64,000 bases of DNA from Sphingomonas liriopis (GTDB taxonomy: Bacteria > Pseudomonadota > Alphaproteobacteria > Sphingomonadales > Sphingomonadaceae), in NCBI RefSeq assembly GCF_024211255.1, contig NZ_JAMLDY010000017.1, positions 20,769 through 84,768 of the forward strand. Reading direction: 5' to 3'. Below the pieces are notes generated by a model. That model was not told the origin of the DNA. It did no database searches and worked only from the letters and a program-made list of their open reading frames with translations. Shown piece after piece: positions 8,693-16,853 of the stretch. A program made the position numbers and the translations under genes. How positions within the stretch are numbered: the stretch's first letter is position 1; the number at the start of each line of letters is the position of its first letter.

Positions 8693-9613
8693 TTACGCAG
8701 CCGAGGCGTCAGCGCCATCGCCGAACCACGCAACGGTTGACGCGACAGACACACCGATGCGGATGCGGCTGAGTTCGCTTGCCCAATAGGCGGCCGATCC
8801 ATCCGCGAGTCGCCAGACGTGCAGACATCGCATCAGCATCTGCAGATCATGTTCCTCGCTGATCCCGATCGCACCGAACACGCCATGTGCGATACCCGCA
8901 ATCTCCGCCGCCGCGATCGCCGCACCGTGCTTGGCGACGGCTGCGTCGCGCGCACCCGGGACGATATCACCCCGGTGCCGATCCCGGCCGCGATTCGCGC
9001 CGCGACCGACTGCTCCGCCATCACCGCCAGCTGCTGTCGGCCGATCGGCTTGCCGAACGGGGTGCGGTCTTTGGCATGGGCCAGAATCAGATCGAGAATG
9101 TGCGTAGCGGCACCCGCGATCAGATGCGCACGCAGCATCGCCGACACCGGCCGCATCGCGACGCTGCCGGGTATGTCCAGGACGGCATCCAGCGCGCCGC
9201 CGTTGGACGGACCGTGCGTCGGCGTCGGCGGCGAGAGCGTGGGTGTCTCGGTCGTGCCGTGCAGCGCGTGTTCCGCAAAAACGCCACCCGGCGTCACGCC
9301 GCTGCCCGTGACCAGAACGATCGGCCCGTCGGGCCGCGCCAGTCCCGCGCGGGCAAGTAACGCCCGCGCCAGCATCGTCTCGCCGACCGGCAACGGCACG
9401 GCATGATGCCCCAGCAGCGTCAGCAGCGGCCCGACCTGCGCCATCGACAGGCCCGCGCTGCCTTCCGCTTCGGGACCAGCGCGTCGGGGAACCCGCTGTC
9501 GGCAACGCCTGCCACATGGCACGCCAGTCGCTGCCGCGTTCGATCGCGCGCACCGCATCCAGGCTCGATACGTCCGCCAGCAGACGCGCGAAGGGTTCGG
9601 TCAGTTCGTCCAT
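8693..9613 (-). pseudogene. acyl-CoA dehydrogenase, frameshifted
   Basis: The start MDELTEPFARLLADVSSLDA and the C-terminal third share one frame, while the middle, including the family stretch RTPFGKPIGRQQLAVMAEQ, lies in another. The change happens through an intermediate frame: two single-base losses near 9460-9500 and a third near 8960 restore the frame, all in G/C runs. The intact length would be about 306 residues, short like one subunit of the heteromeric acyl-CoA dehydrogenases known from steroid side-chain degradation. Either the gene has decayed or the assembly has indel errors. Its start overlaps the end of a second acyl-CoA dehydrogenase remnant. Confidence 0.75.
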
Positions 9614-9750
9614 CGGTTCACCTCAGCCTCAGGCCGCGCGCTGATGCCGCGCAGGATTTCGCGCGTGCCCCCGCGCAACGAAAAGCTCGGAGCGATCTGC
9701 GTCGTGTAGAGCCCGGCCCAACCGCCTTGGCCAGCCGCGACGATGGCGCG
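9601..9750 (-). pseudogene. acyl-CoA dehydrogenase C-terminal remnant
   Basis: About 50 codons ending at TGA 9601-9603 encode GGWAGLYTTQIAPSFSLRGG followed by TREILRGIS, the classic C-terminal end of an acyl-CoA dehydrogenase. No upstream catalytic domain exists: the frame runs directly into the end of the AsnC gene. A deletion evidently removed most of the gene. The stop overlaps the start of the next, frameshifted acyl-CoA dehydrogenase, as expected for a former alpha/beta pair in one operon. Confidence 0.7.
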
Positions 9751-9751
9751 G

Positions 9752-10228
9752 TCAGGCCGAGGCGGAAATCTTTGCCACGCCCGCTTCGTATTTCAGATTG
9801 TGGATCGAGATCGACGTCTCGACCCGGCGGACGCCCGCCAGCGTACGAATCCGATCGGTGACCAGGTCGTTCAACCCCTCGACGCTGGTCATCAAGGCCA
9901 TCGCCATCAGGCTGTAGCGACCCAGCAGAACGATGACGCATCCGATCTCCGCCATGTCGGACAGCTCGCGCGCGAGCGCTGCAACCCGCGACGGATCCGC
10001 GTCGATACCGATCATGCACAGGTTGGGGGAGCCCGCCATCCGGAAATCGGTCACGACCGTGAACTGGATCAGCCCTTCGGCCTGCAGCCGTTTGATCCGC
10101 GTGCGGATCGTGCCTTCGGTCACGCCCAGATCGGCGGCGATCCCGCGGTTCGACACGCGCGCGTCGCGCGACAGTTTGTCGACGATCTTGCGGTCGAGCT
10201 CGTCGAGGCGACTGTTCGCGCCGTTCAC
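9752..10228 (-). CDS. Lrp/AsnC family transcriptional regulator
   Basis: The 158-residue protein has an N-terminal winged helix-turn-helix (LDELDRKIVDKLSRDARVSN onward, with the recognition helix around TEGTIRTRIKRL) and a C-terminal ligand-binding RAM domain. It starts with ATG overlapping the stop of a second AsnC gene upstream (ATGA), so the two are made together. Lrp/AsnC proteins usually bind an amino acid or small acid and regulate nearby genes; in this island a catabolic intermediate is more likely but unproven. Its 3' end abuts a deletion scar. Confidence 0.9.
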   Translation of the reverse strand: MNGANSRLDELDRKIVDKLSRDARVSNRGIAADLGVTEGTIRTRIKRLQAEGLIQFTVVTDFRMAGSPNLCMIGIDADPSRVAALARELSDMAEIGCVIVLLGRYSLMAMALMTSVEGLNDLVTDRIRTLAGVRRVETSISIHNLKYEAGVAKISASA

Positions 10229-10707
10229 AGCGGCACCACGTTGAATTCGAACTTGACGATGTCGGCGGCGATGCCGGGGCTGATGTGGGTCACGCCGTGG
10301 ATCGCGGCGATGTGTTCGAGGAGCAAGGTGTTGATCTCGCCGAAATCGTGCAGCCCCACCAGCAGCTCCAGTTCGTGCGGACCATTCATGATGTTGACGC
10401 TCAATACCTCTGGCAGCTTCGCCAGATCGCGACCGACCTGGCGCACGTCGCGCCCCTGCACCTTGACGCCGAGCGCGATCAGCACGTTGTAGTTATGCGC
10501 GGAGAAGTCGGTGACAGCGACGACACGCATGACGTGCGCATCTTCCATGCGCCGAAGCCGGGTCGATACCGTCGCGGCGGTTACCGAGAGCCGGTCGGCC
10601 AGTTCCTGGTTCGTCGCGCGTCCGTTGACCCGCAGAAGCTCGATGAGCTTCGTATCGAGGTCGTCCAGCGTCGGCGCCGAAAAGGCCTTCCCGTTTCGGA
10701 TCTGCAT
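10225..10707 (-). CDS. Lrp/AsnC family transcriptional regulator
   Basis: This 160-residue regulator has the AsnC helix-turn-helix at residues 15-60 (LDTKLIELLRVNGRATNQEL then SVTAATVSTRLRRM) and a RAM domain behind it. It differs clearly in sequence from the AsnC protein encoded directly downstream, so this is not a recent duplication. The two may form a heteromer or respond to different effectors. It is transcribed leftward, away from the aldo/keto reductase at 10932, and the shared intergenic region carries a TACGCA element near its midpoint. Confidence 0.9.
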   Translation of the reverse strand: MQIRNGKAFSAPTLDDLDTKLIELLRVNGRATNQELADRLSVTAATVSTRLRRMEDAHVMRVVAVTDFSAHNYNVLIALGVKVQGRDVRQVGRDLAKLPEVLSVNIMNGPHELELLVGLHDFGEINTLLLEHIAAIHGVTHISPGIAADIVKFEFNVVPL

Positions 10708-10819
10708 TCAGCGTACTTTCTCGGTCATCCGCCGACGCATAACGCGACGATCCGGCAATCGCCAAGGGATAACGTCGTCAATCGACATACCCAGGACTGC
10801 GGCGCGTATCGCGCGAACG

Positions 10820-10825
10820 CTACGC
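10820..10825. promoter_or_regulatory. TACGCA element between the AsnC pair and the aldo/keto reductase
   Basis: The site lies about 112 bases from each of the two divergent start codons (10707 and 10932). A second AT-rich GCGCATAT follows at 10861. It belongs to the recurring island motif; binding protein unknown. Confidence 0.4.
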
Positions 10826-10931
10826 AAATAGAACGCCGGCGTCCATATTTGCCTTGAGTTGCGCATATCAGCGACGCTATCGTCCGATCCAGAACCGGCC
10901 GTTCCGCACGGTCGCATATATGGAGATCAGG

Positions 10932-11894
10932 ATGCTTGGCCACGTAACGCTTGCCCATACCGACCTGGACGTCAGCCGGCTGTGCTACGGCACGAACATG
11001 CTCGGCACCGCGATCGACCAGTCGGGCGCGAACGCGATCCTCGACCGGTTCGCAAGCCTGGGCGGCAATTTCATCGATACCGCGCGCTCCTATGGCGACT
11101 GGATCCCCGACGCGCCCGCCGGCGCGAGCGAGCGGGCGATTGGCGCATGGCTCAAGACGCAGGTTCGCAAGGATTTCGTGATCGGCACCAAGGGCGGATT
11201 CTACGACATGCGCGCCGGCGACTACCGCAACCGCGTGACGCCGGCCGACATCGCCGATGATCTGTCGCAGAGTCGGGAGCATCTCGGCGTCGACACGATC
11301 GATCTGTACTGGCTGCACATGGACAATGCCGAGGCCCCCGTCGAGCCGATCGTCGACACGCTGATCGCGGCGAAGAGCGCGGGTCACATCCGCTGGTTCG
11401 GCGCCTCGAACTGGACGGCGGCACGCGTTCTGGAAGCGAACGCCTATGCCAAGTCCAAGGGTAGCGAAGGCTTCGTCGCGGTCCAGCCCTTCTGGGGTCT
11501 GGCCAAGCCGAACGAGCCCAATGCGATGCAGCAGGGCTATCAACTGTATTTCGAGGATCACGGCGCGTCGCTCATCGACGCCGGTCTCGCGATCGTGCCG
11601 TATTGCGGGCAGAGCCGAGGTTATTTCTCGAAGCTCGACGCCGGTGGCGCGACCGACGATCTCAAGGCATTCTACGACAATCCCGCCAACGAGGCCCGGT
11701 TCGAGGCGGCTCGCCGCGTCGCTGCGAACCGGGGCGTTCCGATCGCCGACGTCGTGCTCGCCTATCTGCTCAACCAGCCGGGGCAGGTGATCCCGATCTT
11801 CGGCGCATCGAGCCCGACGCGCGTCGAGGAGAGCGTCGGCGCGGCCGCGCTCACCCTGACCGCGGATGAGGTCGCGGAACTGCGCGCGGCCTGA
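10932..11894 (+). CDS. aldo/keto reductase
   Basis: The protein (320 residues from ATG 10932) is a TIM-barrel oxidoreductase with the AKR tetrad visible as Asp and Tyr in FIDTARSYGD, Lys in IGTKGG and His in WLHMD. It should reduce a carbonyl or oxidise an alcohol with NADP(H). ATG 10932 is preferred because GGAG (10922-10925) precedes it by 6 bases; an earlier ATG at 10920 is possible. It stands alone, divergent from the AsnC regulators, which may control it. A hairpin follows its stop. Confidence 0.88.
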   Translation: MLGHVTLAHTDLDVSRLCYGTNMLGTAIDQSGANAILDRFASLGGNFIDTARSYGDWIPDAPAGASERAIGAWLKTQVRKDFVIGTKGGFYDMRAGDYRNRVTPADIADDLSQSREHLGVDTIDLYWLHMDNAEAPVEPIVDTLIAAKSAGHIRWFGASNWTAARVLEANAYAKSKGSEGFVAVQPFWGLAKPNEPNAMQQGYQLYFEDHGASLIDAGLAIVPYCGQSRGYFSKLDAGGATDDLKAFYDNPANEARFEAARRVAANRGVPIADVVLAYLLNQPGQVIPIFGASSPTRVEESVGAAALTLTADEVAELRAA

Positions 11895-11905
11895 CGGTTG
11901 GCGGC

Positions 11906-11932
11906 GGCGTTACCGGCCCGTCCGGTGACGCC
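11906..11932 (+). terminator. hairpin terminator after the aldo/keto reductase
   Basis: GGCGTTACCGG pairs with CCGGTGACGCC (11 positions, one G-T pair) across 5 bases, starting 11 bases after the stop codon. No clear T-tract. Confidence 0.5.
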
Positions 11933-12019
11933 GTGGCCGCGGGTCTTCACAAGCACCGGCCGATGCCACGTCGTGCGATAGATCGACCCGCCGGCGGCAA
12001 AGCCGGACGAGTCGTCCCA

Positions 12020-12822
12020 TCATCCCTGCGCGCGTGTCATCGCGGCGACCGCCATCCGCACCCGATCGAGCATCGGTATCCCCGCCTCGATCGCAGACTG
12101 CTGCGGCACTTCGACGCTGACCGGCACGGACGCGTCCATGCCGGCGAGGACCTGCGCGATCGGAAAGCCCCCCTCACCCGGCAGCCATCGCTGGAGCCCC
12201 GCCTCCCACTCGATCCGGTCCGCAGCCATCGCCCCCGGCCCGTCGCTGACCTGGACGATGCGGATCGCCGGATCGGCCAGCCGCGACGCCATCAGCGGCC
12301 ATTCGCCTGCGCGCATGAGGTGGAGCAGGTCGAGCGTCACGCCAACACCGTCGCACGCGACCGCGGCGACGGTATCCAGCGCGGCAACAAGCGACGCGAC
12401 CTGCGACGGCGCGTAGAATTCCACCGCGAGCGCGATGCCGTGGCCTGCCGCCAGCGCGGCCAGTTCGCCTAGCCGCTCCACCCGGCGCTGCGGCTCACGA
12501 TCGTAGCACAGCACGTTGGCCAGCGGCGCGCCCAGTTCGGCGGCGGCGGCCAGCGCCGGCTCAAAGTCGGCGACGATCGTGCGCCCGGTCATCGTGAACG
12601 GGTAGACCAGATCGACCGTCACCCCCGTGTCGCGCAGGACGTGCCGCAGGTCACGCACGCCGGCGGAATCACGGGTCAGGTCATAGGGTGGCATCGCCGG
12701 CAGCACCGGCATGGCGTGCAGGAAGGCACAGATGCCGGTGCAGCCGTCGCGGCCGCCAGCCGCGCCAGTTCGACCGGCGTCGCATCGACGACCGTCAGGT
12801 GATCGAGCGACAGCCGCCGCAT
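12020..12822 (-). pseudogene. sugar phosphate isomerase/epimerase family TIM barrel, frameshifted near its start
   Basis: The frame from ATG 12822 encodes MRRLSLDHLTVVDATPVELA and then fails; the remainder continues in another frame from about 12750 (CTGICAFLHAMPVLPAMPPY) to 12020. One missing base near 12750, in a GC-rich stretch, would join them into about 267 residues. The C-terminal part has the metal-site pattern of xylose-isomerase-like barrels: Glu in AVEFYAP, Asp and His in TLDLLHL, and Glu in VEVPQ. A truncated protein could start at ATG 12712 but would lack the first barrel strand. Decay or a sequencing indel are both possible. It follows the aldolase remnant by 13 bases. Confidence 0.65.
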
Positions 12823-12835
12823 GCCCACCCCTCGC

Positions 12836-13258
12836 CTATGCCGCCGCCTCGCGATCCCGCAGCATGTCGAGCGCGACATCGACGATCATGTCCTCCTGGC
12901 CCCCGACCATCTTGCGCCGGCCCAGTTCGACCAGGATCGTGCGTGTGTCGATGCCATAGGTCTCGCTCGCCTTCTCGGCATGCCGCAGGAAGCTCGAATA
13001 GACACCCGCATAGCCGAGCGCGAGCGTCTCGCGATCGACGCGAACCGGGCGATCCTGCAGCGGCCGGACCAGATCTTCCGCCGCATCCATCAGCGCCATG
13101 ACGTCGCAGCCATGGTTCCAGCCCTTGCGATCGGCGGCGGCGACGAACACCTCGAGCGGCGCGTTGCCCGCACCCGCGCCCATGCCCGCGAGACTTGCGT
13201 CGATCCGCACCGCGCCGCATTCCGCGGCGACCAGCGAATTGGCGACGCCCACCGAAGG
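12836..13258 (-). pseudogene. 4-hydroxy-2-oxovalerate aldolase, C-terminal fragment
   Basis: About 140 codons encode an unmistakable C-terminal half of the DmpG/MhpE/HsaF aldolase family: [56 protein letters not shown] and [16 protein letters not shown]. The catalytic N-terminal barrel part is missing. Upstream of about 13258 the sequence is no longer aldolase; on the opposite strand it becomes the end of an alpha/beta hydrolase, marking a recombination junction. Intact enzymes split 4-hydroxy-2-oxo acids to pyruvate and an aldehyde at the end of meta-cleavage pathways, including that for steroid rings. Confidence 0.8.
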
Positions 13259-13259
13259 A

Positions 13260-13419
13260 TTATGCGCCGGTGCGGCGCGCGGCGGGCGTCGAGGTGGAGA
13301 TGACGCGCTATCCGGGAATGGTCCACGGGTTCGTGTCGTGGGTGGGGTTCCTGCCGGGCGCGCAGGCTGCGATCGCGGATGCCAGTGCTTTCCTGAAACG
13401 CGCGTTCGGCACGGCCTGA
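13260..13419 (+). pseudogene. alpha/beta hydrolase (HSL-type) C-terminal fragment
   Basis: In the plus strand the frame ending at TGA 13417-13419 encodes [20 protein letters not shown], then VHGFVSW and [11 protein letters not shown], the ending of hormone-sensitive-lipase-type esterases with the catalytic His in the MVHGF stretch. The nucleophile domain is absent because the sequence to the left is the opposite-strand aldolase fragment. A perfect terminator hairpin follows, so this end of the gene is original and the 5' part was lost. Confidence 0.7.
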
Positions 13420-13426
13420 CGCGGGA

Positions 13427-13452
13427 TCCGGGGAGCGGCGTCGCTCCCCGGA
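13427..13452. terminator. strong hairpin terminator
   Basis: TCCGGGGAGCG (13427-13437) pairs perfectly with CGCTCCCCGGA (13442-13452) around a 4-base loop. It lies between the convergent hydrolase fragment and the DUF1214 gene and could serve both. Confidence 0.7.
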
Positions 13453-13458
13453 ACATCG

Positions 13459-14544
13459 TCAGACCTTGACCACACGGCATTGCGGGACGGGATGGTCGTG
13501 CGCCTCGATCCAGCGCCACAGCGCGGTTCCCGATCGGTGCCCCGACAGATCGATCCAGTTGCCGTAACCGGGATCGCGATCCGCACACACCACGATGACG
13601 CTGCCGTCCGCCTCATGGTGCGCGTTCGCACCATTGACCCAGACCTTGCGGTTGACGTGATCGAGTGACTCCATCCACCAGTTGTCGAGCTGAAAGTTCC
13701 AGAAGCGACATTCGGGCGGATGCGCCTCGATCACCAGCGCCTCGTCGGGGGCAAGATCGTAATAGAGGTGGCCGTACCAGATCTTGGGGTCGCCGCCCGC
13801 GCGATAGAACACGCTCTGGTCGCCGTCGTAGATCCGGTTAGGCTGCGCCATGAACCAGCGCGTCCATTCGGCGAAGGTATTGGCGGTGCCGCGCACCCAT
13901 TGCGCCGCGCCGAACAGTTGCGCCTCGATCGCCTGTGGTGTCAGCAGCGCGGGCACGTCGGGCCCGGGGCTGATCCGCTCCACCCGGACGGTGGCGGGCG
14001 TCTCGACGCTCTTGTCGTTGAACGTCTGGCGGATGATGAGCAGCGTGGTATCGTCCGCCATCGGCAGCCAGTTGCCCGGCTGTCGCTGCGCGCTCGCGAC
14101 GATCTCGAACGTGCCGTCGTCCTCGACCGCGACGTCGGCGAACTCGATCTCGCCGGTCGACGCCATCGTCCCGTCGATCGCGTAGCGGTTCGCCTTCGAC
14201 CCGATCGACAGATACGGCACCGTCCCGCGCTGCCCGGTCAGGCGATATTCGCGATCGCCGCGCACGACGACCTGCTGGTACAGATTGTCGGGGTTGTCCG
14301 CGCCGATCTTGATCGTGTCGTCGGTCAGCAGGAACAGCCGCGGGAAATCGGGATCGGCGGAATCGACCAGCATGTTCAGCGCGGTGCGCGTCAGCCGGCT
14401 AAGATACCGTACCCCCTCCGCCTGATCGAGCGGCGTTGTCGGCGCATCGGGGCGAAGCAGGACGTCGCCGCAATCCGCCAGCCGCTCACAGAAAGCGCGC
14501 CACGTATCTGCCAAATGTACATCCGTTGCGGTTTCGTCGCTCAT
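13459..14544 (-). CDS. DUF1214 domain-containing protein
   Basis: The 361-residue protein carries the DUF1214 C-terminal beta-sandwich, recognisable from [18 protein letters not shown] and the run of aromatic residues around WYGHLYYDL. No signal peptide is evident, so it is probably cytoplasmic. The family is common in catabolic islands of sphingomonads and mycobacteria but its biochemical role is not established. The gene is transcribed leftward from an intergenic region shared with the flavin oxidoreductase, which holds two TACGCA elements. Confidence 0.75.
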   Translation of the reverse strand: MSDETATDVHLADTWRAFCERLADCGDVLLRPDAPTTPLDQAEGVRYLSRLTRTALNMLVDSADPDFPRLFLLTDDTIKIGADNPDNLYQQVVVRGDREYRLTGQRGTVPYLSIGSKANRYAIDGTMASTGEIEFADVAVEDDGTFEIVASAQRQPGNWLPMADDTTLLIIRQTFNDKSVETPATVRVERISPGPDVPALLTPQAIEAQLFGAAQWVRGTANTFAEWTRWFMAQPNRIYDGDQSVFYRAGGDPKIWYGHLYYDLAPDEALVIEAHPPECRFWNFQLDNWWMESLDHVNRKVWVNGANAHHEADGSVIVVCADRDPGYGNWIDLSGHRSGTALWRWIEAHDHPVPQCRVVKV

Positions 14545-14603
14545 TCGATCCGTCTCCCACTCGCGGCGTTGGGTGCGACCATATCACGATGGCCACCGTT
14601 GAC

Positions 14604-14673
14604 TACGCACAACAGCTATATACACGTGACGATTTGCCCTATATTCATCACGGTCGAGCATTTGGCCTACGCA
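14604..14673. promoter_or_regulatory. paired TACGCA elements in the DUF1214/flavin oxidoreductase intergenic region
   Basis: TACGCA is present at 14604-14609 and 14668-14673, again 64 bases apart as at 2595/2659. The copies lie 60 and 30 bases from the two divergent start codons. Regulatory function is inferred from the repeated arrangement. Confidence 0.45.
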
Positions 14674-14697
14674 TATGATTAGAAGAGGATTCTGTCG

Positions 14698-16845
14698 ATG
14701 GCGTTCGCCCTGAATCGCACTCCGGCGCGTGCGGCGCGATCCGCCTTGCTCGAACCGGGTCACATCGGGGCGCTTGCGCTGCCGAACCGGATCGTCCTGA
14801 CCGCGATGGGGGTCAGCCTCGCCGAACCCGACGGCAGCGTCGGTGAACGGCTGATCGCGTATCATCGCGCGCAGGCGGAAGGCGGCGCGGGACTGATCGT
14901 GATGGGCGTGACGGGTGTCGCCTGGCCCGTCGGCGCGGTCCAGCCGCGGCAAAGCGCGATCTCGGACGATCGCTTCGTGCCCGGGCTGATGCTGCTGACC
15001 CGGACTGTCCATGACGCGGGCGGGCGGATCGCCGCGCAGCTCCACCATGGCGGGCTGGTCGCGTCGCATTCGGCGCAGGACGGCCACCCGCTCTGGGCGC
15101 CCGCGGTGCCGCCGCCGTTCGCAGGCGACTTCCCCGACTATTTCCTGCCCGAGGAGATGGCCGCGTTCGCGGGCGGCGCGGTACCCGAGCTCAAGGTGCT
15201 GGACGAGACCGACATCGCGGTGGTGGTCGCACAGTTCGCCGCGGCGGCGGATCGGGCGAAGCGCGCCGGGTTCGACGGGGTCGAGATCCATGGCGGGCAC
15301 GGCTATCTGCTGTCGTCCTTCGTCTCGCCCGCCACCAACACGCGCACCGATGGCTATGGCGGCGATCTGGCGGGACGGGCACGGCTGCTGGTCGAGGTCG
15401 TCCGCGCGGTGCGTGCCGCGGTCGGCGCCGGATTCGCGATGTGGGTGAAGATCGACGCGCACGAGATCGGGCGCGCGAACGGCATCGCGATCGAGGATGC
15501 GGTTGCGCTGGCGCCGATGATCGAAGCGGCGGGCGCGGACGCGATCACCGTCACCGCCTATCACGACGTCGGCCAGGGCAAGCTGCACTCGGCGTCGAAC
15601 ATCCCGCACGTGCCGGGCGCGCATCTCGCGCTCGCGGCGCGGATAAAGGCGGCGGTGCGCATCCCGGTGATCGCTTCGGGACGGATCGAGATCGATCGCG
15701 GTGAACGCGCGCTGGCGGACGGCGCATGCGATTTCGTCGCGATGGGGCGCAAGCTGCTCGCGGACCCGGCGCTGCCCGCCAAGCTGGCGAACGGACGCGG
15801 GGCGGACATCCGCCCGTGCATCTATTGCTATACCTGCGTCAGCACCGCCTATCTGCGCGAGCAGGTGCGGTGTGCGGTACGGCCCGAGACGGGGTATGAG
15901 GACCTCGACTGGACGCCCGTCGCGGCGCCGGGTCGGGTCGTGATCGTCGGCGGTGGCCCCGCGGGGATGGAGGCGGCACGCAGGCTCGACGCGGCGGGAT
16001 CGCGGGTCGTGCTGATCGAGCGATCGGATCGGCTGGGCGGCACGCTGCGCTTCGCCGCCCTCGCCTACGAGCCCAACGAGCGGCTGCTGGACTGGCTGCG
16101 CGCGCAGATCGCGGCGAGCGGCGTCGAGGTCCGGCTGTCGACCGAGGCGACGCCGGACCTGATCGCGTCGCTGACGCCCGACCGCGTGGTCGTCGCATCG
16201 GGCGCGGTGCGCGACATGCCGCCGATCCCGGGGGCGGAGCGCGACCATGTGCTGTCCGGCGACGACCTGCGCGCGCTGCTGCTCGGCGAACGGTCCGAGG
16301 CGGTGCGGCGCAAGGTGGGACTGGCCGCACGCGTGGCGGCGCGGATCGGCGCGGCGACGGGGGCGACCGCCAATCTGGAACTGGTGCGAACCGCGACGCG
16401 CGGCTGGATGCCGCTGGGCCAGCGGATCGTGATCGTCGGCGGCGAGCTGGTCGGCTGCGAGCTTGCGGAATTCCTCGTCGAGCGCGGGCGCGAGGTGACG
16501 ATCGTCGGCGAGGCGGACAAGCTGGGGGGCGGGCTGTTGATCGTGCGGCGGATGCGGCTGCTGGCGGAGCTGCGCGAGCATGGCGTCGCGATGTTCGCGG
16601 GCGTATCGGGAATTGCGATCGACGAGGAGGCGGTGCGCTTCGTCGATACGCACGGAACAGCGCAGGCGATCGCGGCGGATCACGTCATCGTCGCGATGGG
16701 TGCGCGGGGCGACTCGACGCTTGCCGATGCGTTACGCGCGCACGGTCTGGCGGTCGATGAGATCGGCGACGGCACGGGCGTAGGGTATATCGAAGGCGCG
16801 ATGCGCGGGGCGGCGACGCTGGTCGCGGGGTACGGCCGGGGCTGA
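14698..16845 (+). CDS. NADH:flavin oxidoreductase/2,4-dienoyl-CoA reductase-like protein (OYE barrel plus FAD/NAD domains)
   Basis: This 715-residue enzyme has an N-terminal old-yellow-enzyme FMN barrel (IVLTAMGVSLAEPDGS, substrate-binding FDGVEIHGGHGYLLSSF), an iron-sulfur motif around residue 373, an FAD-binding fold near residue 417 (IVGGGPAGMEAARRL) and an NAD-binding fold near residue 577. That is the architecture of 2,4-dienoyl-CoA reductase, trimethylamine dehydrogenase and bacterial 7-dehydroxylation enzymes BaiCD/BaiH, which act on steroid enones. The cysteine spacing is C-x2-C-x2-C-x11-C, one residue short of the usual C-x2-C-x3-C. It reduces or oxidises an enone or enoyl-CoA; the substrate is unknown. 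Confidence 0.88.
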   Translation: MAFALNRTPARAARSALLEPGHIGALALPNRIVLTAMGVSLAEPDGSVGERLIAYHRAQAEGGAGLIVMGVTGVAWPVGAVQPRQSAISDDRFVPGLMLLTRTVHDAGGRIAAQLHHGGLVASHSAQDGHPLWAPAVPPPFAGDFPDYFLPEEMAAFAGGAVPELKVLDETDIAVVVAQFAAAADRAKRAGFDGVEIHGGHGYLLSSFVSPATNTRTDGYGGDLAGRARLLVEVVRAVRAAVGAGFAMWVKIDAHEIGRANGIAIEDAVALAPMIEAAGADAITVTAYHDVGQGKLHSASNIPHVPGAHLALAARIKAAVRIPVIASGRIEIDRGERALADGACDFVAMGRKLLADPALPAKLANGRGADIRPCIYCYTCVSTAYLREQVRCAVRPETGYEDLDWTPVAAPGRVVIVGGGPAGMEAARRLDAAGSRVVLIERSDRLGGTLRFAALAYEPNERLLDWLRAQIAASGVEVRLSTEATPDLIASLTPDRVVVASGAVRDMPPIPGAERDHVLSGDDLRALLLGERSEAVRRKVGLAARVAARIGAATGATANLELVRTATRGWMPLGQRIVIVGGELVGCELAEFLVERGREVTIVGEADKLGGGLLIVRRMRLLAELREHGVAMFAGVSGIAIDEEAVRFVDTHGTAQAIAADHVIVAMGARGDSTLADALRAHGLAVDEIGDGTGVGYIEGAMRGAATLVAGYGRG

Positions 16846-16853
16846 TTGGCGCG

